From contig NZ_JAFBCU010000001.1 in assembly GCF_016907875.1 (NCBI RefSeq), forward strand, positions 682,001-746,000: a stretch of 64,000 nucleotides of DNA, read 5' to 3'. Positions 26,200-34,185 of this stretch are shown piece by piece (positions within the stretch are counted from its first letter, which is position 1; the number at the start of each line of letters is the position of its first letter). A program made the position numbers and the translations under genes. Origin of the DNA: Arthrobacter roseus (lineage in GTDB: Bacteria; Actinomycetota; Actinomycetes; Actinomycetales; Micrococcaceae). Below the pieces are notes generated by a model that was given only the letters and a program-made list of their open reading frames with translations, did no database searches and was not told the DNA's origin.

Positions 26200-27806
26200 G
26201 AACGGCCTCCTTGCATCAATTCGGGTTGCAGCGTGTCTGGATCGACGACGACGAAACGGATGGCAGCACCCGGCGCCAGTTGCGCTGCCACCGGAAGATC
26301 CTCCGGTACGACGACGGCAATCACCGGGTAGCCCCCCGTTACCGGATGGTCGGCGAGAAACAGGACGGGAAGGCCCGACGGCGGCACCTGAAGCGCACCG
26401 GCGACGGCACCTTCACTGGCCAGCTCACCCTCGCGCGTACGCTGCAGCGGGGCCACTCCGTCGAGCGTCAACCGCACGCCCACCCGGTTCGATTCGGCGC
26501 TCGCAGCCCAGCCAGACCCGGTCAGTGTTTGCAGAGCATCGCGGTCAAACCAGTCTGCCCGTGGGCCTGTGGTGATGCGCAGGATCGCGGCGCCGTCGTC
26601 GGCGAGCGGTTTCTGTGTGGTCGGCTCCGGGTGGCCGACTATATGGGAGGCTTCGACGCGACCGATGGGAAGCATTGTGCCCGCGCTCAGGGGTGCCGGC
26701 CCGACGCCGGACAGGGTGTCGGTGGAACGGCTTCCCAGAATCTTGGGCAGACTCAGCCCGCCGCGGACGCCGAGGTAGGTGCGCAGCCCCTCGACGGGTG
26801 TTTCGAGGGTGAGGGTCTCGCCGTCGAGCAGGGCAAACGGGGACCGCATTGGGGCAGTGTGCGTACCACGAGCGCCGCTGACGGAAGTGGGGGTCTCCGC
26901 ACCGGCCAGTGCCACCACGACGTCGCCGCGTGCCCTCATGACCAGCCCGCCGAATACCGTTTCGATCACAGCATCGGTAGGCGAATTACCCACCAGTCGG
27001 TTGGCCTGCCGTGCAGCGGGGACATCAAGGGCACCAGAGGCAGATACACCGAGATCGCCGTACCCCGGACGTCCCAGATCCTGAATCAGCGACTGCATCC
27101 CCGGTGCCACGACCTCGAGAGCGCGGGCCGGCGCGACGGCCGGTGCGTCGCCAGACGCCGCGTCGTCGTCGTCCGCTTGTTGCGTCAGCTCCGCAACCGC
27201 GACAAAGCGCACGCTGTCGCCCGGGCGCACCAGCGCCGGCTCGTCCCGGCCCAACTCCCACATGCGCGCCGACGTCCGTCCGATCAACTGCCACCCACCC
27301 GGCGACTTACCTGGATAGACGGCCGAGAAATGCCCCGCCAGAGCAACCGATCCAGCAGGAACCGCCGTGCGCGGAGTATCGCGCCGCGGCACATCGAGCA
27401 CATTGTTTTCACCGTGCAGATACGCGAAACCTGGTGCAAAACCACCGAAAGCCGCCGTCCACGTCTGCGCTGTGTGTGCCTCCACAACGCCGTCCGGCCC
27501 CAGCCCGGTGAGCTTACCGACCTCAGCCAGATCCTCGCCGTCGTACACCACCTCAATGGTGACAGTCCGGCCGGCAACGTCAACAGGTTCAGCAAAATCG
27601 AGATGCTCGACGGCGGCATGTCCCGCCAGCGCGCTGACCCGTGTTTCGAACCGCAGCAACACAGTTTCGGCAGCGGCGAGCACGTCTCTCTGGCCCGGCA
27701 ACGGATGCTCGAGGAGCTGGGCGTGGAGTGAGAGGACGGCGTCGAGCGCGTCAAGCTCCACCAGAAAAGCCCGCGTTCCGGCCCAGCGGATGGAGGGAAT
27801 GCTCAT
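26196..27806 (-). CDS. Fused 5-oxoprolinase subunits PxpB-PxpC (KipI-KipA)
   Basis: The protein has 536 residues. The KipI/PxpB half (about 1-205) includes [59 protein letters not shown] (three of its landmark motifs) and WQLIGRT. After an acidic linker ([12 protein letters not shown]), the KipA/PxpC half (about 230-536) has [45 protein letters not shown] and [14 protein letters not shown]. With PxpA, PxpB and PxpC hydrolyse 5-oxoproline to glutamate at the expense of ATP. Fusion of B and C fixes their 1:1 ratio. Four-base overlaps with pxpA upstream and the biotin carboxylase downstream make the whole unit translationally coupled. Confidence 0.92.
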   Translation of the reverse strand: MSIPSIRWAGTRAFLVELDALDAVLSLHAQLLEHPLPGQRDVLAAAETVLLRFETRVSALAGHAAVEHLDFAEPVDVAGRTVTIEVVYDGEDLAEVGKLTGLGPDGVVEAHTAQTWTAAFGGFAPGFAYLHGENNVLDVPRRDTPRTAVPAGSVALAGHFSAVYPGKSPGGWQLIGRTSARMWELGRDEPALVRPGDSVRFVAVAELTQQADDDDAASGDAPAVAPARALEVVAPGMQSLIQDLGRPGYGDLGVSASGALDVPAARQANRLVGNSPTDAVIETVFGGLVMRARGDVVVALAGAETPTSVSGARGTHTAPMRSPFALLDGETLTLETPVEGLRTYLGVRGGLSLPKILGSRSTDTLSGVGPAPLSAGTMLPIGRVEASHIVGHPEPTTQKPLADDGAAILRITTGPRADWFDRDALQTLTGSGWAASAESNRVGVRLTLDGVAPLQRTREGELASEGAVAGALQVPPSGLPVLFLADHPVTGGYPVIAVVVPEDLPVAAQLAPGAAIRFVVVDPDTLQPELMQGGRS

Positions 27807-28561
27807 ACGAAACTCTGGATGGTGACTCCAGCGTTTTCCAGCCCGGTCCGCACTGCGGCTGCCATGGCCACGGCGCCGGGAGTGTCCCCGTGAACGCAGA
27901 TGCTTTCCGCATTCATTGTCAGTTTCGATCCGTCGCGCGCAATCATGATTCCCTCGGTGGCCAGACGGATCATGTTCTCGGTGACAACGGCGGGATCGTG
28001 CAGGACGGCGTCTGCCTCGCGGCGCGAGACGAGAGTGCCGTCGGGGTTATAGCTGCGGTCCGCGAAGGCTTCGGCAACCGCGCGCATCCCCGCCTGCTCG
28101 GCTTTGGCCAGAGCAACGGATCCGGGCAGTAGTAAGAGGGGTAGTTCAGGGTTGAAAGCATGAACGGCATCGACCACGGCCTGCGCGTGAACTGCGTGGT
28201 GGACGATGGTGTTGTAGAGCGCGCCGTGGGGTTTGACGTAGCTGATTTCACCGCCGGCAGCCCGCGCCAGAGCCTGAAGGGCGCCCATCTGGTAGAGGAC
28301 GTCGTCGGCAAGTTCGGTGGGGGAGCAGTCCAGAAAGCGGCGGCCAAACCCGGCGAGATCTCGGTAACCCACGTGGGCACCGATGGTGACATTACCGGCG
28401 ACGGCGTCACGACAGGTCTGCGCAATCGTCGATGGGTCCCCTGCATGGAAGCCGCAGGCCACATTGGCGCTGGAAACGGAGCGCAGGACGGCCGCGTCGT
28501 CGCCCATGGTCCAGTTTCCAAAGGATTCGCCGACGTCGCTGTTCAAATCGATGGTGCGCAT
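27803..28561 (-). CDS. pxpA: 5-oxoprolinase subunit PxpA (LamB/YcsF family)
   Basis: This 252-residue cytoplasmic protein begins [17 protein letters not shown], the family's diagnostic N-terminus. It continues with [61 protein letters not shown] and [17 protein letters not shown] 28561 has GGAGG five bases upstream; the frame to 28597 is rejected. The LamB/YcsF fold is thought to contribute the metal-dependent catalytic part of 5-oxoprolinase. It is the first gene of the operon, and an FCD-GntR operator lies 52-64 bp upstream. Confidence 0.93.
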   Translation of the reverse strand: MRTIDLNSDVGESFGNWTMGDDAAVLRSVSSANVACGFHAGDPSTIAQTCRDAVAGNVTIGAHVGYRDLAGFGRRFLDCSPTELADDVLYQMGALQALARAAGGEISYVKPHGALYNTIVHHAVHAQAVVDAVHAFNPELPLLLLPGSVALAKAEQAGMRAVAEAFADRSYNPDGTLVSRREADAVLHDPAVVTENMIRLATEGIMIARDGSKLTMNAESICVHGDTPGAVAMAAAVRTGLENAGVTIQSFV

Positions 28562-28612
28562 GGTGACCTCCGTCTCATGGTGCCGTGGTTCAAGCATGCA
28601 TCAACGGAATGG

Positions 28613-28625
28613 ATTGTTCAACAAT
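28613..28625. promoter_or_regulatory. FadR/GntR-type operator of the pxp operon
   Basis: ATTGTTCAACAAT (ATTGTTGAACAAT on the minus strand) is a 13-bp palindrome that contains TTGTTGAACAA, an exact fit to the FadR-subfamily consensus TnGTnnnACnA. It sits 52 bp before pxpA and 8 bp after the stop of the upstream epimerase gene. Confidence 0.75.
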
Positions 28626-28632
28626 CTAGTGG

Positions 28633-29541
28633 TTATGCGTCGCGTCCCGTGATGTCCGTCAGCGCTTCCTTCAATGTGCCGTGCTGGAACGTGAAGCCAC
28701 TGTCTACCAGCTTCCGCGGCTCCACCCATCGGCTCTTGAGCACCAGCTCGGTCTCAGTGCGAATCACCACAGCACCAAACTCCAGCAGCCAACGTGGCGA
28801 CGGCACGCCAACGCGCATACCGAGTGCCTCCCGCACGCTGCTCATGAGCGCCTGATTGGTTACCGCCTCAGGAGCCGCAGCGTTAATGGGACCGTGCAGC
28901 GAAGTGTCCCCGTAGATGTGCAGTACCGAACGGAACAAGTCCTCAACATGGATCCAACTGAACATCTGGCTACCCAACCCCATGGGACCACCCAGTCCTA
29001 GCTTGGCCAAGGTGACGAATGGGCGCATTACGCCACCGCCGGGACCCAGAACAATCGCGATCCGCAAGGCCACCTGCCGTACGCCGTCGACCACTGACTG
29101 CGACTGCGCCGCCTCCCACGCTTTCGCCACGGCAACCGAAAAGCCAGACCCAAGTTCGCCGTCGTCCTCCGTCTGTGGACGGTCCTGCGCATGCCGGTAA
29201 ATGGTGCCGGTGCTGGAATTGATCCACAACGACGGCGGCCTGCCGCCCGACTTTCGACAAGCCGCCAGCGCCCTGCCGAGCTCGGCGGTGGTCTCCGTGC
29301 GCGAAGAAAAAATGGCGTCCGCGTTGGTCTTGTAGTAGCGGCAGTTCACGGTTCGACCGGCGAGATTGATCAGCATGTCGGCGTCGTCCAGCAACCCCGC
29401 TATACCTTCGGTGTCTCCCCAGGTGACTGCCGTGCCACGGCCGATGATGCGCACCTCCGTGCCCATCTCCCTGAATCGCCGTTGGAAATACGTGCCGATG
29501 AAACCCGATGCTCCGGCGATGACAACAACTTTGAGGTTCAT
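28633..29541 (-). CDS. TIGR01777-type NAD-dependent epimerase-like protein
   Basis: This 302-residue extended-SDR protein has the Rossmann motif VVIAGASGFIGTYFQRRF, the family signature INLAGRTVNCRYYKTNADAI and INSSTGTIYRHAQDRPQ. The last keeps the Tyr of the usual S-T-x-x-x-Y arrangement. GPGGGVMRPF, MGLGSQMFSWIHVEDL and the C-terminal DUF1731-like LVLKSRWVEPRKLVDSGF complete the match with the YfcH/SDR39U1 group. Its reaction is unknown. Its start overlaps the TetR stop by four bases, so it is coupled to that regulator and is its likely target. Confidence 0.88.
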   Translation of the reverse strand: MNLKVVVIAGASGFIGTYFQRRFREMGTEVRIIGRGTAVTWGDTEGIAGLLDDADMLINLAGRTVNCRYYKTNADAIFSSRTETTAELGRALAACRKSGGRPPSLWINSSTGTIYRHAQDRPQTEDDGELGSGFSVAVAKAWEAAQSQSVVDGVRQVALRIAIVLGPGGGVMRPFVTLAKLGLGGPMGLGSQMFSWIHVEDLFRSVLHIYGDTSLHGPINAAAPEAVTNQALMSSVREALGMRVGVPSPRWLLEFGAVVIRTETELVLKSRWVEPRKLVDSGFTFQHGTLKEALTDITGRDA

Positions 29542-30194
29542 GGCTTTGCGCTCCTGATCAGATTGACAACATCTTCAACGATTCTTCGCACAACAGGCAG
29601 GCGCGACAGGATGACGAGCCGGGCAACCAACGGTGCGGCGTTATCGATCAAGGTCCTGGTGCGGCGTTGGTTGGGCGAGCGGTCATACACCCAGAACAGG
29701 GTGACAGCCATGTAGCCCAGCCACAACAGCTCCGGCATATCCTCCCGAATCGCATGCGGCGGCTGCGGGCGGGACACGGTGACGGCTTGCTTGAACAGGG
29801 CAATCGACTTTCCGCGAGCCACCGCTGCTTCGTCACCGAAGGGGCTAACGGTCGACGACGGCCTGATGGCTACCTGCAGAAAGTTGGCACCGAAGTCGTG
29901 GTACGGCCCCATGACGTCCACGCCGGTCTGCAAAATGACCCGCAGTTGCTCGCCCAGATTTACGCCGTCGCGCAGTTGCGGAAGAGCGCGAGATCGGTGC
30001 TCATCCTGGATCGATTTGTAGAGCTCGTGGACCAGATCGTCCTTCGACTCAAAGTAGTAGTACGCGTTCCCGGTGGAAACCCCGGCGTCCGCTGCGATGC
30101 CGCGCATGGTGGTTTTGCTATAGCCCTGCTCGCGGAAAAGACGCAGTGCTGTAGTGATGAGCAGCTCGCGGGTGGCTTCGCGCTTGGTTGCCAA
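29538..30194 (-). CDS. TetR-family regulator, autoregulated candidate
   Basis: This 218-residue protein has a clean TetR DNA-binding domain at residues 8-55 (RELLITTALRLFREQGYSKT, TMRGIAADAGVSTGNAYYYF, ESKDDLVHELYK). The helical ligand domain that follows resembles the SCO1712-type C-terminus. AGGAG lies before its start. It is the first gene of a two-gene unit with the TIGR01777 epimerase. Two matching palindromes, TTGAAC-N2-GTTCAA and TGAACGCGTTCA, lie 13-58 bp upstream, which strongly suggests autorepression. The queuosine-transporter gene lies divergently 178 bp away and might share control. Confidence 0.9.
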   Translation of the reverse strand: MATKREATRELLITTALRLFREQGYSKTTMRGIAADAGVSTGNAYYYFESKDDLVHELYKSIQDEHRSRALPQLRDGVNLGEQLRVILQTGVDVMGPYHDFGANFLQVAIRPSSTVSPFGDEAAVARGKSIALFKQAVTVSRPQPPHAIREDMPELLWLGYMAVTLFWVYDRSPNQRRTRTLIDNAAPLVARLVILSRLPVVRRIVEDVVNLIRSAKP

Positions 30195-30206
30195 AATTTC
30201 TCCTTT

Positions 30207-30252
30207 TTGAACAGGTTCAATCCTAAGTAAAGCACTATTCTGAACGCGTTCA
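30207..30252. promoter_or_regulatory. Twin TetR operators TTGAAC-N2-GTTCAA
   Basis: Site 1 is TTGAACAGGTTCAA (30207-30220) and site 2 is TGAACGCGTTCA (30241-30252, a perfect 12-bp palindrome). Their centres are 33 bp apart, close to three helical turns, so two dimers would bind on the same DNA face. Both lie directly before the TetR gene. Confidence 0.75.
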
Positions 30253-30263
30253 AAATCTCTTTT

Positions 30264-30317
30264 GAGGGCCTCTGCAGGTGCGTGAGAGAATTGATGCTTG
30301 GCCCACCCAGGGCCCTC
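30264..30317 (+). promoter_or_regulatory. Leader with two mutually exclusive stems before the queuosine transporter
   Basis: GAGGGCC (30264-30270) can pair with GGCCCTC (30311-30317), or GGCCC (30300-30304) can pair with the overlapping GGGCC (30310-30314). It could be an attenuator or a metabolite-sensing leader if transcription starts near the TetR operators. It does not fit a known preQ1 riboswitch by eye. Confidence 0.25.
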
Positions 30318-30371
30318 CAGTGTTAATACAGCAGGCCATCCGCCAGCGAACCACTAGATTGCGATAATCCC

Positions 30372-31070
30372 ATGACAGATACCCAGGCCCTGAAACCCAG
30401 TGCCCGCTTTGCCTCCATCGGCAGCCCCTACTTCGGCATCATGCTTGCTGCACTCGCCGTCGTTCTGATCCTCTCAAATATTGGTGCGTCCAAAGGCGTC
30501 GTTATTGGGCCGTTCATCACTGATGGCGGGTTTTTCCTCTTCCCGCTCGCGTACATCCTCGGAGATGTCATCAGTGAGGTGTACGGATTCCGGGTAGCCC
30601 GCAAAGCGATCATCACCACCTTTCTCCTGTCCGTCTTCGCGTCCCTGTGCTACTGGATCATCATCGCCCTGCCCGGATTCGACGACGACTTCAGCACCGC
30701 AAAACAGTCAGCCCTCGAGCTCGCGCTCGGTCCTGTGCCGCTGATTGTGCTAGCCAGCCTGCTCGGATTTGTTGTTGGCCAAACGCTGAACTCGTTGGTC
30801 CTGGTCCGCATGAAGGAACGCTTCGGCGAGGGACGGCTGTGGGCCCGGCTGATGGGCTCCACCGGGGTCGGCGAGTTCGCGGACACCCTCATCTTCTGTT
30901 CCATCGCGGCCCCGGTCATCGGCATCACGGACTTCCCCACCTTCACGAATTACGTCCTCGTCGGGTTCGTCTACAAGACCCTCGTCGAGTTCGCCTTCGT
31001 GCCCGTCACGTCCATGGCCATCGGGTGGGTCAAGCGGCGCGAGCCCAGCTACGGCGTCGCACCCTTCTAA
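30372..31070 (+). CDS. Queuosine precursor transporter (VUT/YhhQ family)
   Basis: This 232-residue integral membrane protein has about six hydrophobic segments. They start with YFGIMLAALAVVLILSNIGA and continue through FFLFPLAYILGDVISEVYGF (the family's most conserved stretch). FLLSVFASLCYWIIIALPGF, RLMGSTGVGEFADTLIF and TNYVLVGFVYKTLVEFAFVP follow. YhhQ-type proteins import queuine or preQ1 for tRNA modification. The tgt gene 1 kb away provides the matching transglycosylase. No Shine-Dalgarno sequence is seen; GATAAT ends only three bases before the ATG, so the transcript may be short-leadered or start further up. Confidence 0.9.
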   Translation: MTDTQALKPSARFASIGSPYFGIMLAALAVVLILSNIGASKGVVIGPFITDGGFFLFPLAYILGDVISEVYGFRVARKAIITTFLLSVFASLCYWIIIALPGFDDDFSTAKQSALELALGPVPLIVLASLLGFVVGQTLNSLVLVRMKERFGEGRLWARLMGSTGVGEFADTLIFCSIAAPVIGITDFPTFTNYVLVGFVYKTLVEFAFVPVTSMAIGWVKRREPSYGVAPF

Positions 31071-31090
31071 CCCGTCGTCGTTCACCACCC

Positions 31091-31160
31091 GCAAAAACGT
31101 GGCGGAGGTGCAGCTGCGTTGTTTCGTCACCACGCGTCTGCTCCTCCGCCACGTTTCTGT
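31091..31160. repeat. Palindromic intergenic repeat, copy 3
   Basis: This 70-bp inverted repeat has arms AAACGTGGCGGAGGTGCAG and CTGCTCCTCCGCCACGTTT around a diverged loop that still contains GTTTCG. It lies between the convergent ends of the transporter and DUF559 genes and could serve both as a bidirectional terminator. It is the same family as copies 1 and 2 at 23.1 and 23.7 kb. Confidence 0.85.
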
Positions 31161-31193
31161 CTGGTCTAGTGGACCCAGCGTAAGCAGCGTGGC

Positions 31194-32042
31194 CTAACGA
31201 CGTCGGCTCTCGGCAGCAGTGATGGCCGCTAGGACCCGAGCCTTGAGTTCGGCTGCGCGAAAAAGGTCGGCCCACTCGATGCGGAGAAACTGCCACCCCA
31301 TTTCGGTGAGTGCCTTCTCCCGTCGTCGTTCCTGGAAAAGCGCATCGCTCGTTGGTTGGTAGTCGAAGTACTTGGTCTTTCCATCGAACTCGAACGCGAG
31401 TTCGAGCTCCGGCAAGGCAAAATCGAGCCGGTGACTGCCGAGGCGGGTCTGAACAACGAACTGCTCGATTGGCGTGGGCAGATTCGTGCTGATGAAGAAG
31501 TGCCGCGTGAGAGTTTCGCCAGGAGATTCAGAGAGCCCACTCGCTTTCTCCATGACCTCTCGGGCACGACTGATCCCTCGGTGGCCGGCCAGAGACTTGA
31601 GAATGTGCGCAATGTTCTCCCGATCTGCCCCTCTCCGCAGGGCATGATCGGCGACAATCAGGCCCTGTTGATGCGACAGAATCCGACCGCAGTCCACAAC
31701 CGTGCGCTCCACACTCGTTGTCCTGAAACCGTCAATCACCACTATCTGGTCTGGTGGAAGGACAAAGCAGTGGCTTTGCACGTCGAGGCCGTGGCCATGG
31801 GCGGATATCGCGAAACCCTGCGTTGCGTGAATCTGCTGGTTGACCCGCCACAGGTTGAGTTCCTGCAGGCACGCGGCTGAGGTGTGGCTGTACACCATCC
31901 TCCCTTTCGACGTCGAGAGGATGCCGTGTTGATGGGCCTCCAACCGCCGTCGTTGGAGAGTGTCTTCGGAAGGAGGTTCCTCTGACTTGTCGGCGATACG
32001 AAAGCAGCCGCGACGAACCCTTTCGAGAGATTTGTCTGTCAC
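31194..32042 (-). CDS. DUF559 (Vsr-like) protein with AbiEi-like N-terminus, start missing or non-standard
   Basis: The protein has 282 residues from GTG 32042. The C-terminal third is a DUF559/very-short-patch-repair-like nuclease fold: HRLDFALPELELAFEFDG, KTKYFDY, QERRREKALTEMGWQFLRIE, with D and E in nuclease positions. The middle (VYSHTSAACLQELNLW, VIDGFRTTSVERTVVDCGR) is the usual actinobacterial AbiEi-like region. The frame stays open upstream of GTG and encodes SLPQKLLEHGLTERHIQTL, which looks like the family's N-terminal helix-turn-helix. Yet no ATG, GTG or TTG occurs before the in-frame stop inside tgt. Either an unusual start is used or the true N-terminus was lost. Its role (defence or repair) is unproven. 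Confidence 0.75.
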   Translation of the reverse strand: MTDKSLERVRRGCFRIADKSEEPPSEDTLQRRRLEAHQHGILSTSKGRMVYSHTSAACLQELNLWRVNQQIHATQGFAISAHGHGLDVQSHCFVLPPDQIVVIDGFRTTSVERTVVDCGRILSHQQGLIVADHALRRGADRENIAHILKSLAGHRGISRAREVMEKASGLSESPGETLTRHFFISTNLPTPIEQFVVQTRLGSHRLDFALPELELAFEFDGKTKYFDYQPTSDALFQERRREKALTEMGWQFLRIEWADLFRAAELKARVLAAITAAESRRR

Positions 32043-32128
32043 CAGGGTCTGGATGTGCCGTTCGGTGAGGCCGTGCTCCAGTAATTTCTGCGGAAGGGAA
32101 GAGAAGGACGCAGTAGAGAAAGTAGCGC

Positions 32129-33382
32129 CTACCGCGGAGCGTAGTAGCGGCCCAGCACCTCGGCCTTGAGGTCAAAGAAGGTGCCGTCCTCGATCGCAAG
32201 CCGTGCATCGTCCACGAGTTTCACAATGAACCGTTCGTTGTGGATCGAGACGAGGGTGGAGGCCACCATTTCCTTGGCCCGGAACAGGTGGTGGATGTAC
32301 GCGCGGCTGTAGTGGGCGCACGCGTAGCAGTCGCAGCGCTCCATCAGAGGGCTGAAGTCGCGTTTGAACCGGGCGTTGGAGAGGTTCCAACGGCCGTCCG
32401 GGGTGTAGAACGCGGAGGTTCGGGCAACACGGGTGGGGGAGACGCAGTCGAACGTGTCCGCACCGTTCTCGATGGCGGTGAAGAGGTCGTCTGGTTCGGA
32501 GATGCCCAGTAGGTGCCGGGGTTTGTCCTCGGGCAGCTCTTCGGAGCACCAGCGCACAATGGTGCCGAGGTTCTCCTTCTCGAGGGCACCGCCGATTCCA
32601 AAACCGTCAAAGTCCATGGCGCCAAGGTCTTGGCAGGCTTTCCGCCGCAGATCCTCATACTGCGCCCCCTGGATGACGCCGAACAGTGCTTGGTACGGAC
32701 GGTGGGCCCGGGCCGCGGTCAACAGATCATGCTCAGTCACGCACCGCTCTGCCCACAGGCGCGTCCGCTCCAGGGACTGCTCCTGGTAGCCGCGTGAGTT
32801 CATCAGCGTGGTCAGCTCGTCGAACGCGAACATGATGTCCGCCCCGAGCTGGTGCTGGATCTGCATGGAGATCTCGGGTGTGAACCGGTGGCGATCACCG
32901 TTGACGTGGCTTTTGAACCACACCCCGTCGTCGTCAACGTGTGCCAGCCGTTCCTTGCCGGCGGCGACGTCGTCGTCCGCACCACCGGAGGTCACGGCGT
33001 CCATGTTGATGACTTTCTTGAACCCCGCGCCGAGGCTCATCACCTGGAATCCACCGGAATCGGTGAAGGTGGGACCGTCCCAGTTCATGAACTTTCCCAA
33101 GCCGCCGGCCTCGTCGAGAATGTCCGCGCCGGGCTGCAGGTACAGGTGGTAGGCATTGGCGAGCAGGGCTTGCGCACCGAGCTCCTTCATGGATTCGGGG
33201 AGCACCGCCTTGACGGTCGCTTTGGTTCCGACGGCGATGAAGGCGGGCGTCTTGATCTCGCCGTGTGGGGTGGTGATTGTCCCGGTGCGTCCCTGAAAGT
33301 CAGCGGCAGGCAGCGACGTGCTGTCCCGGAGGCGGGTTTCGACGGCGAATGAGAATGAGGGTTTCTGCGATTGAGGATGCAC
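32129..33382 (-). CDS. tgt: Queuine tRNA-ribosyltransferase
   Basis: This 417-residue transglycosylase swaps guanine-34 for queuine or preQ1 in GUN-anticodon tRNAs. It has TPHGEIKTPAFIAVGTKAT, the general acid/base region PTFTDSGGFQVMSLG (D108), DELTTLMNSRGYQEQSLERT, FGVIQGAQYEDLRR, FDGFGIGGALEKE, the nucleophile region DCVSPTRVARTS and the zinc site CDCYACAHYSRAYIHHLF. The loop between GAGFKK and RFTPE is longer than in enteric Tgt, as seen in actinobacteria. Together with the YhhQ-type transporter it forms a salvage route; no que biosynthesis genes are in the window. The DUF559 gene starts 87 bp downstream. Confidence 0.95.
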   Translation of the reverse strand: MHPQSQKPSFSFAVETRLRDSTSLPAADFQGRTGTITTPHGEIKTPAFIAVGTKATVKAVLPESMKELGAQALLANAYHLYLQPGADILDEAGGLGKFMNWDGPTFTDSGGFQVMSLGAGFKKVINMDAVTSGGADDDVAAGKERLAHVDDDGVWFKSHVNGDRHRFTPEISMQIQHQLGADIMFAFDELTTLMNSRGYQEQSLERTRLWAERCVTEHDLLTAARAHRPYQALFGVIQGAQYEDLRRKACQDLGAMDFDGFGIGGALEKENLGTIVRWCSEELPEDKPRHLLGISEPDDLFTAIENGADTFDCVSPTRVARTSAFYTPDGRWNLSNARFKRDFSPLMERCDCYACAHYSRAYIHHLFRAKEMVASTLVSIHNERFIVKLVDDARLAIEDGTFFDLKAEVLGRYYAPR

Positions 33383-33421
33383 CCATCTATTTTGCCAGCA
33401 GATAGCGGACCTACGGCGCCC

Positions 33422-34141
33422 CTACTCCAGTGTCGATGTCACAATCGGCTCCGAATCGGGGTAGTGCACGCCACGGAACTCGTCCCAGCGTTCCCACACA
33501 TCGTGCAGTTGCTTCGCGCCGAGTTCGTAGGTGGAGGCAATCGCGATGGATTCCCCGCCGGGCAGATCCCCAAGGATCAGCAGTCCATCGCCGCGCTCGG
33601 CGTAGGCGTGAACGGTTAGTCCGAGCTGGTTGGCGCTGCGGAACCACACCTTGCCGGTGATGTCGATGCCGGTGGGCAGGCTGGCCGAATAGTCTTCGCC
33701 CGGGGCGCGAACGTCGTCGAGCCCCAGCGTGGAAATAATGGATCGACCATCCTTGGAGGCGCCTGAGAAGTACAGGGTGCGACGGGTTGAGTTGGGGTGT
33801 CGTTCGAGGGCGAAACGCAGCTGCTGCAGGAACGTGACCCACCCTTCGGTCACGGTGGGATCGTCATTGGCGCGTTCAACACTGATGCTGATGCCGCCCT
33901 GTTCGGGGTGCAGCTGGAACGTGTCTCCGCCGTCAACTGTCAGACTCCGATGATCAGCGTCTTCCACAGCATTAGTGAAGTAGATGGTGTCGACTTCGTC
34001 TTTGAGTGAGTCCGAATCCCAGCCATGCCACTGAAGCAGCTTCGCAGGCTCGCGGAGCATGATCCAAGCCTGCTGGGCATCCGCGTTTACATGGACCGTG
34101 AGCGCTTCGGTGCTGGTTGCGGGAGCTGGAGTGTCCGTCAT
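33422..34141 (-). CDS. Conserved hypothetical protein with SRPBCC/START-like N-terminus
   Basis: This 239-residue soluble acidic protein begins with a short disordered Pro/Ala-rich stretch. It then has LTVHVNADAQQAWIMLREPA and KLLQWHGW, which resemble the start of an AHSA1/START-like fold in which an aromatic residue follows the AWxxL helix. A second part (GIDITGKVWFRSANQLGLTV, GDLPGGESIAIASTYELG) looks like a repeat of a similar fold. No catalytic motif is visible. The function is unknown. It lies 39 bp after tgt on the same strand and 44 bp before a second hypothetical gene, so they may be cotranscribed. Confidence 0.65.
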   Translation of the reverse strand: MTDTPAPATSTEALTVHVNADAQQAWIMLREPAKLLQWHGWDSDSLKDEVDTIYFTNAVEDADHRSLTVDGGDTFQLHPEQGGISISVERANDDPTVTEGWVTFLQQLRFALERHPNSTRRTLYFSGASKDGRSIISTLGLDDVRAPGEDYSASLPTGIDITGKVWFRSANQLGLTVHAYAERGDGLLILGDLPGGESIAIASTYELGAKQLHDVWERWDEFRGVHYPDSEPIVTSTLE

Positions 34142-34185
34142 GACTTGACTCTACTCTGGCCGGTCAGGCCCGGCCAGAGGCGAAT

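Noticed and set aside
26211-27731. 506-residue open frame on the + strand
   Set aside because: It is antisense to the PxpBC fusion, with low-complexity, Arg/Gly-rich translation.
30255-30371. Known preQ1 riboswitch before the queuosine transporter
   Set aside because: No class I or II consensus is recognisable; only a generic alternative-stem model remains, listed as a weak finding.
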